From assembly GCA_945875935.1 (NCBI GenBank), contig CAMCNE010000008.1, forward strand, positions 1 through 47,205: 47,205 nucleotides of DNA, read 5' to 3'. This DNA is from Bordetella parapertussis. Lineage in GTDB: Bacteria; Pseudomonadota; Gammaproteobacteria; Burkholderiales; Burkholderiaceae_C. The notes below the pieces were generated by a model. It saw nothing but the letters and a program-made list of their open reading frames with translations. It ran no database searches and was not told the origin of the DNA. Below, piece after piece: positions 8,162 to 16,164 of the stretch (positions are counted from its first letter, which is position 1; every line of letters starts with the position of its first letter). The position numbers and the translations under genes were made by a program.

Positions 8162-9217
8162 TTGATCCCGAAAAAGAAAATTCGCGTGGTGGTGGTTGAT
8201 GACTCGGCGCTGGCGCGGCGTTCCATCATCGAGGCGCTGAGTCGCGATGTGGGGATCGAAGTGGTGGGCGTGGCCCCCGACCCCTACGTCGCGCGTGACG
8301 TCATTCTTGACGTCGAGCCTGATGTCATCACGCTGGATCTGGAAATGCCGCGCATGGACGGGCTGACCTTCTTGAGGATTCTTCAAGAACACCACCCGAT
8401 TCCGGTGGTCGTGGTGAGTTCCTTGACCCAGGCCGGTTCTGCCAAGGCGCTGGAGGCCTTGGCAGCCGGTGCGGTCGATGTGGTGGGCAAGCCCGACGGC
8501 AGCCAGTCGATCGGTGAAGTCGCGCGCCACCTGGCCTATCTGGTCAAGGCCGCAGCCCGCTCGCAGCCGGGCTTGCGCATGACCGAGGTACAGCACCGAG
8601 CACCGCCTGCCCAACGCTCGGCCATCAAGTATTCGTCCCGGCGCGTCATCGTCATCGGCGCGTCCACCGGTGGGATTGAAGCCCTCAGGTATTTGCTGCC
8701 GCACCTGCCAGCGGGCTTGCCGCCCATCGTGGTGGTACAGCACATCCCCCCCAATTTTTCGCGCACCATGGCCGCACACCTCGATGAGTTGTGCGCCTTC
8801 CCGGTGCGTGAGGCGGTCGACGGCGAGGTGCTGGAAGAAAGCACCTGTCTGGTCGCACCGGGCAACTTCCACCTGGCCCTGATGCCCGGGCGTGGTGGAT
8901 ACATGACACGGTTGACCCAGTCGCCGCCGGTGCATCACTGCCGGCCGGCGGTCGATGTCCTGTTCCGTTCCGCGGCTGATGTGGCCGGCAAGGACGCGGT
9001 CGCCGCCTTGCTGACAGGCATGGGCGTGGATGGTGCCCGGGGCATGCTCGCCATGCGCGGCATGGGTGCTCGCACTCTGGTACAGGATGAGCAGAGTTGC
9101 GTGGTGTTTGGCATGCCGCAGGCGGCCATCAAGATGGGCGCTGCCGAAAAGGTGGTGTCCTTGAAACACATGCCTCATGCCATCGTTCAGGCCCTTTCCG
9201 AAATCCGCTCTGCGTGA
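8162..9217 (+). CDS. cheB: Chemotaxis glutamate methylesterase/deamidase CheB
   Basis: 351 residues. CheB removes methyl groups from MCPs when phosphorylated by CheA, opposing CheR. The receiver domain (~6-125) has the acidic pair Asp13-Asp14 and phosphoacceptor Asp59 in LDLEMP. The methylesterase domain (~160-345) shows the Ser site GASTGG, the His in VQHIPPNFS, and the Asp in GMGVDGARGM. The start must be TTG 8162: the first beta-strand begins at residue 7, and an in-frame TGA at 8138-8140 blocks any upstream start. The coding sequence ends in a GTGA/ATG region shared with the following gene. Confidence 0.95.
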   Translation: MIPKKKIRVVVVDDSALARRSIIEALSRDVGIEVVGVAPDPYVARDVILDVEPDVITLDLEMPRMDGLTFLRILQEHHPIPVVVVSSLTQAGSAKALEALAAGAVDVVGKPDGSQSIGEVARHLAYLVKAAARSQPGLRMTEVQHRAPPAQRSAIKYSSRRVIVIGASTGGIEALRYLLPHLPAGLPPIVVVQHIPPNFSRTMAAHLDELCAFPVREAVDGEVLEESTCLVAPGNFHLALMPGRGGYMTRLTQSPPVHHCRPAVDVLFRSAADVAGKDAVAALLTGMGVDGARGMLAMRGMGARTLVQDEQSCVVFGMPQAAIKMGAAEKVVSLKHMPHAIVQALSEIRSA

Positions 9218-9225
9218 ACCACACC

Positions 9226-9729
9226 ATGCCCACTCCTGCGCTTGCACCGATCGTCGCCGCTGCCGTTCACAAGGTGCTGAGCACCCAGTTCGGCCTGGCG
9301 GCCGAACCCCTGGAGAAATTGCCGGCCGTGGCTGCAGGCTATGCCGCCATGCTGCACGGCACGGTGGCCATGTTCGGCGCCAGGGTGTACGGCGACATCT
9401 GTTTGTCCTTGCCTGATGCCTTGGCCGACAAGCTGGTGGCCCACATGCTGGGATTGCCAGACTCCAGCACGGCGTCCGATCCCGACAAGCTCGATCTGGC
9501 AGGCGAGTTCTGCAACATGCTGGCGGGCCAGGTTGGCGCTGCGCTGACGGGCAGTGGTTACCTCAATGATCTGGGCACGCCGCAGGTCTCACGCGTGCGT
9601 GAAGATGCCGAAGACGCAGAGCCTTTCGAGTCCAGATTCGAGGGCGGCTGGACGTGCGCGGGTTTGCCCTTTTCTCTTTCCCTCTCATTAAGGTTTGAGC
9701 CTCATGAATCCGACAATCCTCAGTGTTGA
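9226..9729 (+). CDS. CheC/CheX-type CheY phosphatase
   Basis: 167 residues. The sequence carries the signature of the CheC/CheX/FliY phosphatase family: Asp90-x3-Glu94-x2-Asn97, followed by Pro119 after 21 residues. In the family the Glu and Asn act directly on phospho-CheY. Only one such motif is present, as in CheX, whereas CheC usually has two. It probably turns off the CheY encoded immediately downstream; no CheZ gene is in the cluster. ATG 9226 is chosen; a GTG at 9214 overlapping the cheB stop is in frame and possible. The last 26 nt overlap the start of cheY in another frame, which couples the two genes tightly. Confidence 0.8.
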   Translation: MPTPALAPIVAAAVHKVLSTQFGLAAEPLEKLPAVAAGYAAMLHGTVAMFGARVYGDICLSLPDALADKLVAHMLGLPDSSTASDPDKLDLAGEFCNMLAGQVGAALTGSGYLNDLGTPQVSRVREDAEDAEPFESRFEGGWTCAGLPFSLSLSLRFEPHESDNPQC

Positions 9730-10090
9730 CGACAGCAGCCTGGTTCGCCGGGCGGTGTCACGTGCGTTCGCGCGCTTTGAGTGCACGATCATCGAAGCCG
9801 AAAACGGCGAGGTGGGGCTGCATCAAACGCGGCAGCACAAGCCCGATCTGATCGTGCTGGACTACAACATGCCGGTGATGGACGGTGTCGAGATGCTCAA
9901 GCAACTTCGAGCCGACGAGTCCTTGAAGGGCACCAAGGTCATCATGTTGACCGCCAATTCCAACCCCGAGACCGTCACTGCGGTGGCACGTCTGGGGGTG
10001 CGCGATTACATCACCAAGCCGTTTCAGGAAGACCAGCTGCTGGCCAAGGCGGCACGTCTTGTGGCGCTGGTACCCAAGGCCACGGAGTAG
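9704..10090 (+). CDS. cheY: Single-domain response regulator CheY
   Basis: 128 residues, one receiver domain and no output domain. Key residues are Asp9-Asp10 (metal binding), Asp53 in VLDYNMP (phosphoacceptor), Thr83 and Lys105 (ITKPF). TAAGG at 9689-9693 lies 10 nt before ATG 9704, which favours this start over the in-frame TTG at 9695. The gene overlaps the preceding phosphatase gene by 26 nt, so kinase target and phosphatase are made together. It could bind a flagellar switch or act as a phosphate sink or interaction partner; the window has no flagellar gene to decide this. Confidence 0.93.
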   Translation: MNPTILSVDDSSLVRRAVSRAFARFECTIIEAENGEVGLHQTRQHKPDLIVLDYNMPVMDGVEMLKQLRADESLKGTKVIMLTANSNPETVTAVARLGVRDYITKPFQEDQLLAKAARLVALVPKATE

Positions 10091-10151
10091 GCCGCTTCAC
10101 GCAACGCATCTGGCGAGCGAAGATCCATTTCAAATTGACACAGGCCATTCC

Positions 10152-11402
10152 ATGAGCATCCAAGAGACTTCGACCCTTGCGGCAACGACTTCGGGTTCTT
10201 CGGCGGCGGTCAGCAGCTTGCTGCAAGACGCGCGCGTGCTGGTGGTCGACGACAGCCGGCTGATGCGCATGGCGCTGATGCGCGCCCTGAACGATCTGGG
10301 AGTGCAGCACATCAAGGAGGCCAAGGACGGCCGCGATGCGCTGGACAAGATCCGCGAGGCCTCGTTCGATCTGATGTTGCTCGACATGGAAATGCCGGAG
10401 ATGACCGGCATCGAACTGCTGCTCGCCATCAAGGCCGAGCCCGAACTGGGCGCCCCGCCGGTGATCGTGATCTCGAGCGTGGACCAGATCGAAAACGCGG
10501 TCCAGTGCATCGAGGCTGGCGCCGAGGACTACCTGCCCAAGACCTTCAACCCGACCTTGCTGCGCGCCCGCGTGACGTCATCGCTCGAGAAAAAGCGTCT
10601 GCGTGACATCGAGCGCTTGCAGCACAGGCAACTGGCTGAAGAAAAAGAGCGGCTCGAGCGCACACAGCGCCGTCTGGATGAAGAGCTCAACGAGGCCCTG
10701 AAGTACGTGCGCTCGATCTTGCCGCCACCCACCGAAATTCCGTTCAAGATCGACTGGTTCTATGAGCCCTCGGCCGAACTCGGGGGCGACTCGTTTGGCT
10801 ATCACTTGATCGACGAGGAGCACTTCGCGGTGTATCTGCTGGATGTGTGCGGACACGGTGTGGGCCCCGCGCTGCTGTCGGTGACGGCCATCAACCAGAT
10901 CCGCTCAGGGTCGATCCCGAATGTCGACATGAAGGACCCGGGCGCCGTGCTGGCCGCGCTGAGCAACATCTACCTCATGTCGAAGCAAAACGACATGTAC
11001 TTCACGCTGTGGTACGGCGTGTATCACATCCCTTCGCGCACCATTCGCCACGCCAGTGGCGGCCATCCGGCTGCCTTGCTTTTGATACCCGGGGCGGACG
11101 GCAAGCTCACCGGGCAGCGCTTGCTGTCGACCAATCTGATCATCGGGGCCTTCGAAGATGTGCCCTACGTATCAGAAACCCATGTGGTGCCGCCAGGGGC
11201 CACGTTGGTGGTGCTGTGCGATGGGTGCTTCGAGATTCAGGACACCGACGGCAACGAGCTGTCCTATGAAGATTTCGAGACCTTCATGCTGGAGTTTGGC
11301 AACGATCCCGATGCGTTGGAGTCATTGTTCCGTTGGGCCCAGATGAAGAATGGCCCCGGCCCGCTGGACGATGACTTTTCCATCGTGCGCATGCAGCTCT
11401 GA
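10152..11402 (+). CDS. Response regulator with PP2C (SpoIIE-type) serine phosphatase output
   Basis: 416 residues from ATG 10152. The receiver domain (~27-145) has Asp33-Asp34 and phosphoacceptor Asp78 in LLDMEMPEMTG. A charged helical linker (~150-185, KKRLRDIERLQHRQLAEEKE) probably forms a dimeric coiled coil. The PP2C-type phosphatase domain (~200-416) shows LGGDSFGY, DVCGHGVGPAL, ASGGHPAALL, CDGCFEIQD and DDDFSIV, which supply the metal-binding aspartates. This architecture matches RsbU/HsbR-like regulators that dephosphorylate STAS anti-anti-sigma proteins. As the last gene of the cluster it is a likely output of CheA signalling. No STAS or anti-sigma gene lies in the window. Confidence 0.9.
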   Translation: MSIQETSTLAATTSGSSAAVSSLLQDARVLVVDDSRLMRMALMRALNDLGVQHIKEAKDGRDALDKIREASFDLMLLDMEMPEMTGIELLLAIKAEPELGAPPVIVISSVDQIENAVQCIEAGAEDYLPKTFNPTLLRARVTSSLEKKRLRDIERLQHRQLAEEKERLERTQRRLDEELNEALKYVRSILPPPTEIPFKIDWFYEPSAELGGDSFGYHLIDEEHFAVYLLDVCGHGVGPALLSVTAINQIRSGSIPNVDMKDPGAVLAALSNIYLMSKQNDMYFTLWYGVYHIPSRTIRHASGGHPAALLLIPGADGKLTGQRLLSTNLIIGAFEDVPYVSETHVVPPGATLVVLCDGCFEIQDTDGNELSYEDFETFMLEFGNDPDALESLFRWAQMKNGPGPLDDDFSIVRMQL

Positions 11403-11447
11403 GGGCCGGCGCTCGCTTGCCGAGAGCTCTGCGAAGGCTCACGCGGC

Positions 11448-11453
11448 GATAAT
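11448..11453 (+). promoter_or_regulatory. Candidate -10 box for tRNA-Leu
   Basis: GATAAT lies 9 nt before the mature 5' end of the tRNA, which is the right distance for initiation close to the tRNA. The best -35-like match (TTGCCG, 11417-11422) is 25 nt away, too far for a standard promoter, so the -35 element is unresolved. Confidence 0.4.
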
Positions 11454-11462
11454 TTTGAGACG

Positions 11463-11554
11463 GCCCGGATGGTGAAATTGGTAGACACTGCGGACTTAAA
11501 ATCCGCCGCTTCCTGAGAAGGGGCGTACGGGTTCGATTCCCGTTCCGGGCACCA
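11463..11554 (+). tRNA. tRNA-Leu (anticodon UAA)
   Basis: The acceptor stem GCCCGGA (11463-11469) pairs with TCCGGGC (11544-11550), followed by A and an encoded CCA. The anticodon stem GCGGA/TCCGC encloses the loop CTTAAAA, giving anticodon TAA at 11497-11499, which reads UUA (and UUG by wobble). The T-arm GGGTTCGATTCCC is canonical. A long variable arm around 11510-11525 confirms a class II tRNA, as expected for leucine. It lies alone between the chemosensory cluster and the etf operon. Confidence 0.98.
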
Positions 11555-11561
11555 CGCGTTC

Positions 11562-11583
11562 GCCTCGATCCGAGGCTTGTTTT
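11562..11583 (+). terminator. Intrinsic terminator after tRNA-Leu
   Basis: GCCTCG (11562-11567) pairs with CGAGGC (11571-11576) around a 3-nt ATC loop, followed directly by TTGTTTT. It starts 8 nt after the tRNA CCA end, the expected spacing for tRNA transcription termination. A second hairpin, AGCCCT/AGGGCT at 11585-11599, follows immediately. Confidence 0.75.
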
Positions 11584-11631
11584 GAGCCCTCACAGGGCTG
11601 GTCGGGTGCAGCGACCCAAGGAGAAGAATTC

Positions 11632-12381
11632 ATGAAGGTGTTGGTCGCGGTCAAGCGCGTGGTGGACTACAACGTCAAGGTGCGTGTCAAGTCTGACGGG
11701 TCGGGTGTCGATCTGGCCAACGTCAAGATGAGCATGAACCCGTTCGACGAAATCGCCATCGAAGAAGCTGTGCGGTTGCGCGAAAAGGGCGTGGCCACCG
11801 AGGTCATCGCCGTGTCGTGCGGCGTGACCCAGTGTCAGGAAACCCTGCGTACCGCCATGGCCATTGGTGCCGACCGCGCCATCCTCATCGAGACCGACGC
11901 CGAGTTGCAGCCGCTGGCCGTGGCCAAGCTGCTCAAGTCGCTGGTCGATCGCGAACGGCCGGGTCTGGTGATCCTGGGCAAGCAGGCCATTGACGACGAC
12001 TGCAACCAGACCGGGCAGATGCTCGCCGCGCTGGGTGACTGGCCGCAGGCCACCTTCGCATCGAAGGTCGAGGTGGCTGAGGGCCACGCCCTGGTCACGC
12101 GCGAAGTTGATGGCGGCCTCGAAACCTTGCGCCTGTCGTTGCCGGCGATCATCACCACCGACTTGCGCCTCAACGAGCCGCGCTACGTCACCCTGCCCAA
12201 CATCATGAAGGCGAAGAAAAAGCCGCTCGAGGTGCTGACGCCTGATGCCCTGGGTGTGGACGTGGCGCCTCGGATCAAGACGCTGAAGGTGACCGAGCCG
12301 CCCAAGCGCGCTGCCGGCATCAAGGTGCCCGATGTGGCCACGCTGGTGTCCAAACTCAAGAACGAAGCAAAGGTGATCTGA
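11632..12381 (+). CDS. etfB: Electron transfer flavoprotein beta subunit
   Basis: 249 residues, the normal EtfB length. With EtfA it forms the soluble FAD/AMP heterodimer that takes electrons from acyl-CoA and related dehydrogenases and passes them to ETF:ubiquinone oxidoreductase. Family sequences include MKVLVAVKRVVDYNVKV at the N-terminus, SMNPFDEIAIEEAVRL near residue 34, and the LGKQAIDDDCNQTGQMLA loop. A good ribosome-binding site (AAGGAGAAG, 11618-11626) precedes ATG 11632. Only one nucleotide separates it from etfA, so the two subunits are co-translated. The acyl-CoA dehydrogenase downstream is a likely electron donor. Confidence 0.97.
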   Translation: MKVLVAVKRVVDYNVKVRVKSDGSGVDLANVKMSMNPFDEIAIEEAVRLREKGVATEVIAVSCGVTQCQETLRTAMAIGADRAILIETDAELQPLAVAKLLKSLVDRERPGLVILGKQAIDDDCNQTGQMLAALGDWPQATFASKVEVAEGHALVTREVDGGLETLRLSLPAIITTDLRLNEPRYVTLPNIMKAKKKPLEVLTPDALGVDVAPRIKTLKVTEPPKRAAGIKVPDVATLVSKLKNEAKVI

Positions 12382-12382
12382 C

Positions 12383-13321
12383 ATGACCACGCTGGTGATT
12401 GCCGAGCATGACAACGCGTCGCTCAAGGGCGCAACCTTCAACACCGTGGCTGCGGCACTCAAGATCGGCGGCGAGGTGCACGTGCTGGTGGCGGGGCATG
12501 AGGCGGCCGCGGCCGCGCAGGCTGCCGCTCAGATTCCGGGTGTGACGCAGGTGCTGCACGCCGAGGCGCCAGCCTTCGCCCACGCGCTGTCCGAAGCGGT
12601 GGCCGCGCAGGTGCTGGCACAGGTGGCTGCTGGCGGCTACACGCACGTCTTGTTTGCCGCGACCGCATCGGGCAAGAACATCGCGCCACGCGTGGCCGCT
12701 CGTCTCGACGTGGGTCAGGTGTCTGACATCACCGCCGTCATCAGTGCCGACACCTTCGAGCGGCCGATCTACGCCGGCAACGCCATTGCCACCGTGCAAA
12801 GCGCAGACGCCGTCAAGGTGATCACCGTGCGCGCGACCGGCTTTGATCCGGTGGCCGATGTGGGCGGCACGGCCAGCGTCACGGTGGTGGCGGCGCTGGC
12901 CGATGAAGGCAAGGCCAGCTTCATTCGCAGCGAGATCGCGCGCAACGACCGGCCTGAACTCACCGCCGCCAAGATCATCGTCAGCGGCGGGCGCGCGCTG
13001 GGCAGCCCCGACAAATTCAACGAGGTGCTGATGCCGCTGGCCGACAAGCTGGGTGCGGCACTCGGCGCCAGCCGCGCCGCGGTCGATGCAGGCTACGCGC
13101 CCAACGACTGGCAGGTCGGGCAAACCGGCAAGATCGTGGCACCGCAGTTGTATGTGGCTTGCGGCATCAGCGGCGCCATCCAGCATCTGGCCGGCATGAA
13201 AGACAGCAAGGTGATCGTGGCCATCAACAAGGATGGCGAGGCACCGATCTTCAGCGTGGCCGACTACGGCCTTGAAGCCGACTTGTTCGTCGCCGTGCCG
13301 GAGCTGGTCGCGGCACTCTGA
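12383..13321 (+). CDS. etfA: Electron transfer flavoprotein alpha subunit
   Basis: 312 residues, typical EtfA length. The N-terminal domain (~1-190) pairs with EtfB. The C-terminal FAD-binding domain is clear from SGGRALGSPDKFNEVLMPLA, the VGQTGKIVAPQLYVACGISG segment that grips FAD, and the terminal KDGEAPIFSVADYGLEAD. A likely ribosome-binding site (AAAGGTGA) lies within the end of etfB. The gene is followed by a 60-nt gap before the acyl-CoA dehydrogenase with no terminator, so a shared transcript is likely. Confidence 0.97.
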   Translation: MTTLVIAEHDNASLKGATFNTVAAALKIGGEVHVLVAGHEAAAAAQAAAQIPGVTQVLHAEAPAFAHALSEAVAAQVLAQVAAGGYTHVLFAATASGKNIAPRVAARLDVGQVSDITAVISADTFERPIYAGNAIATVQSADAVKVITVRATGFDPVADVGGTASVTVVAALADEGKASFIRSEIARNDRPELTAAKIIVSGGRALGSPDKFNEVLMPLADKLGAALGASRAAVDAGYAPNDWQVGQTGKIVAPQLYVACGISGAIQHLAGMKDSKVIVAINKDGEAPIFSVADYGLEADLFVAVPELVAAL

Positions 13322-13381
13322 CACCCGAAGTCCCCGCAGCGCGCAGCCTGTGGGCTGTGCGTGCGATCACAAGGAGCACCC

Positions 13382-15190
13382 ATGAGCTACACCGCGCCGG
13401 TTGCAGACATGCTTTTTTGCATGAAGGAACTGGCGGGGCTGCAAGCTCTGAGCCAGTTGCCAGGCTTCGAGGATGCCGGCCTCGAGACCGCTGAGGCGGT
13501 GCTTACCGAGGCATCGCGCTTTTGCGCCGAAGTCGTCGAGCCGCTCAACGCGCCCAGCGACCGCCAGCCCGCTGTGTGGAACCAGGGCACGGTCACGACA
13601 TCCGCCGGCTTCAAGCACGCCTTTCGGCAGTTTGTCGAAGGTGGCTGGCAAGGTCTGCAGCATCCGCTCGAGTTCGGCGGTCAGGGGCTGCCCAAGACGA
13701 TAGGCGCGGCCTGCGCTGAGATGCTCAACAGCGCCAGCGTGAGCTTTGCACTGTGTCCCTTGCTCACCGACGGTGCGATCGAGGCCTTGCTGACGGCGGG
13801 CAGCGACGAGCAGCGCCGCATCTATCTGCCGAAGATGATCGACGGCACCTGGACCGGCACCATGAACCTGACCGAGCCGCAGGCGGGCTCCGATCTGGCG
13901 GCGGTGCGCACGAAGGCGGTGCCGCAAGCCGATGGGTCTTACCGCATCAGCGGCCAGAAGATCTACATCACCTTCGGCGAGCACGACATGGCCGACAACA
14001 TCGTGCATCTGGTGCTGGCCAGAACGCCCGATGCGCCGGCCGGGGTCAAGGGCATCAGCTTGTTCCTGTGCCCCAAGTTCGTGGTGGGCGCCGATGGCAC
14101 GCAGGGTGCGCGCAATGATGTGTACTGCGCATCGATCGAGCACAAGCTGGGCATCAAGGCCAGCCCCACGGCGGTGCTGGTGTTCGGCGACGACAAGGGT
14201 GCAGTGGGCCCGGGCGCCATCGGCCACCTGATCGGCGAGGAAAACCGCGGCCTCGAGTACATGTTCGTGATGATGAACGCGGCGCGCTTTTCGGTGGGCG
14301 TGCAAGGCATCGGCGTGGCCGAGCGCGCCTACCAGCGTGCGGTGGATTACGCGCGTCAGCGGGTGCAAAGCCGTCCGGTCGATGCCGCTGCGCCCGCGGG
14401 CGCAGCCATCATTCACCATCCCGACGTGCGCCGCATGCTGATGACCATGCGCGCTCACATCGAGGGTTGCCGCGCGCTGGCTTGCGTGTCAGCGGCTGCC
14501 TTCGACACCGCGCACCACCACACCGATGCGGCGGTGCGCCAGCAGCAGCAGGCTTTCCATGAATTCACGGTGCCGCTGGTCAAGGGCTTCAGCACCGAGA
14601 TGAGCATCGACGTCACCAGCCTGGGCATTCAGGTGCACGGCGGCATGGGCTTCATCGAGGAAACCGGCGCTGCACAGCTGTTCCGCGATGCCCGCATCCT
14701 GGCCATCTACGAAGGCACCACGGCCATCCAGGCCAACGATCTGGTGGGGCGCAAGACGCTGCGCGATGGTGGCGCCGCAGCGCGTGGCATTGCGCAGCAG
14801 ATCGCCCAGACCGAAGCCGCGCTCGCCGCGAGTGCGAGCACGGCCGCCACGGCCATGCACAAGCGCTTGCAGGCCGCCCGCACGGCGTTCATCGAGGTGG
14901 TCGATTTCGTGGTGGCGCACACGCGCGAACAACCGGCGGTGGTGTTCGCCGGCTCGGTGCCTTATCTGATGCTGGCGGGCCGCTTGCTGGCCGGCTGGCA
15001 GATGGCACGCTCGCTGCTGATCGCCGAGGACCAGTTGGCGAAAGGGCAGGGCGATGCCGCCTTTTTGCAAGCCAAGATTGCCACGGCGAGGTTCTTCGCC
15101 GAACACATCCTGGTCACCGTGCCCGGTACGCGTGATGCCATCCTCGATGGCGCCGACAGCGTCAACGGCATGGCCGTGGATTCCTTTTGA
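13382..15190 (+). CDS. Acyl-CoA dehydrogenase, long (~600-residue) type
   Basis: 602 residues from ATG 13382, chosen because AAGGAG (13371-13376) lies 5 nt upstream. The FAD enzyme oxidises the alpha-beta bond of an acyl-CoA and hands electrons to ETF. Visible motifs are TGTMNLTEPQAGSDLAAV (flavin/substrate region), the FFGEH-like ITFGEHDMADN segment, and the catalytic glutamate, Glu444, in YEGTTAIQ. It is ~200 residues longer than short-chain family members and has the extended C-terminal domain seen in FadE/DmdC-like dehydrogenases. That group includes 3-methylmercaptopropionyl-CoA dehydrogenases, but substrate cannot be told from the sequence. It follows etfBA, and its stop overlaps the next start. 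Confidence 0.93.
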   Translation: MSYTAPVADMLFCMKELAGLQALSQLPGFEDAGLETAEAVLTEASRFCAEVVEPLNAPSDRQPAVWNQGTVTTSAGFKHAFRQFVEGGWQGLQHPLEFGGQGLPKTIGAACAEMLNSASVSFALCPLLTDGAIEALLTAGSDEQRRIYLPKMIDGTWTGTMNLTEPQAGSDLAAVRTKAVPQADGSYRISGQKIYITFGEHDMADNIVHLVLARTPDAPAGVKGISLFLCPKFVVGADGTQGARNDVYCASIEHKLGIKASPTAVLVFGDDKGAVGPGAIGHLIGEENRGLEYMFVMMNAARFSVGVQGIGVAERAYQRAVDYARQRVQSRPVDAAAPAGAAIIHHPDVRRMLMTMRAHIEGCRALACVSAAAFDTAHHHTDAAVRQQQQAFHEFTVPLVKGFSTEMSIDVTSLGIQVHGGMGFIEETGAAQLFRDARILAIYEGTTAIQANDLVGRKTLRDGGAAARGIAQQIAQTEAALAASASTAATAMHKRLQAARTAFIEVVDFVVAHTREQPAVVFAGSVPYLMLAGRLLAGWQMARSLLIAEDQLAKGQGDAAFLQAKIATARFFAEHILVTVPGTRDAILDGADSVNGMAVDSF

Positions 15191-16155
15191 GTCCGTCGGC
15201 CGCGGCCTTCGTCGAAGGCCTCAGGCGCCAGCCGGTGCCGGTTATCGCGGCGCCGCTGTTCATCATCAGCAACCCGCAACTGGTGATCGAGCAGTGCAAG
15301 GCCGGCGTGATCGGCGCCATGCCGGCGCTCAATGCACGGCCCGCATCGCAACTTGACGACTGGCTGGCCGAGATCACCGAAGCGCTGGCCGAGCACAACG
15401 CGCGCCATCCGCAGCAACCCGCCGCGCCGTTTGCCGTCAACCAGATCGTGCACAAGAGCAACGACCGGCTCGAGCACGACATGGCGCTGTGCGTGAAGTA
15501 CCGGGTGCCGGTGATCATCACTTCGCTGGGCGCGCGGCCTGAGATCAACGAAGCAGCCCACAGCTACGGTGGCGTGGTGCTGCATGACGTCATCAACAAC
15601 GCCTTTGCGCACAAGGCCATCGACAAGGGCGCCGACGGGCTGATTGCGGTGGCCGTGGGTGCGGGGGGGCACGCGGGGCTCAAGAGCCCGTTTGCGCTGA
15701 TTCAGGAAATCCGCGAGTGGTTCGACGGCCCGGTGGCGCTCAGCGGCGCGATGGCCACCGGCGGCGCAGTGCTCGCCGCGCAGGCCATGGGTGCCGATGC
15801 GGCCTACATCGGCTCGGCCTTCATCGCCACCGACGAGGCGCATGCGTCAGCGGCTTACAAGCAGATGGTCGTCGACAGCTGCAGCGATGACATCGTCTAC
15901 AGCAACCTGTTCACGGGCGTGCATGGCAACTACCTCAAGGGCTCGATCCGCCAAGCCGGCCTCGACCCCGACGCCTTGCCCGAAGGCGACCTCAAGACCA
16001 TGAACTTCGGCGGTGACGTGCCCAAGGCCTGGCGCGACATCTGGGGCAGCGGGCAGGGCATCGGCGCGATCCGGCAGGTGCTGCCCGCGCGTGAGTTGAT
16101 TGCGCGTTGGGTGGCTGAATATGCGAAGGCCAGAGCGCGGCTGTCTTTGGGTTGA
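15187..16155 (+). CDS. Nitronate monooxygenase (2-nitropropane dioxygenase) family FMN protein
   Basis: 322 residues. The TIM-barrel FMN fold is recognisable from APLFIISNPQLVIEQCKAG at the N-terminus, VGAGGHAGLKSP near residue 155 (family catalytic-His region), and ALSGAMATGGAVLAAQAMGA plus YIGSAFIATDEA at the phosphate-binding end. The family oxidises alkyl nitronates, although many members are of unknown substrate. The start is TTG 15187, sharing TTGA with the dehydrogenase stop; no other start fits ahead of the first strand. Coupled translation with an acyl-CoA dehydrogenase suggests a role in the same catabolic route, possibly as an oxidoreductase other than a true nitronate oxygenase. 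Confidence 0.88.
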   Translation: MSPSAAAFVEGLRRQPVPVIAAPLFIISNPQLVIEQCKAGVIGAMPALNARPASQLDDWLAEITEALAEHNARHPQQPAAPFAVNQIVHKSNDRLEHDMALCVKYRVPVIITSLGARPEINEAAHSYGGVVLHDVINNAFAHKAIDKGADGLIAVAVGAGGHAGLKSPFALIQEIREWFDGPVALSGAMATGGAVLAAQAMGADAAYIGSAFIATDEAHASAAYKQMVVDSCSDDIVYSNLFTGVHGNYLKGSIRQAGLDPDALPEGDLKTMNFGGDVPKAWRDIWGSGQGIGAIRQVLPARELIARWVAEYAKARARLSLG

Positions 16156-16164
16156 TCTGCCCCC

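Noticed and set aside
10134..10151. TTGACA-like box just before the PP2C regulator gene
   Set aside because: It is so close to ATG 10152 that transcription would begin inside the gene, and the gene is probably read from the cheY transcript.
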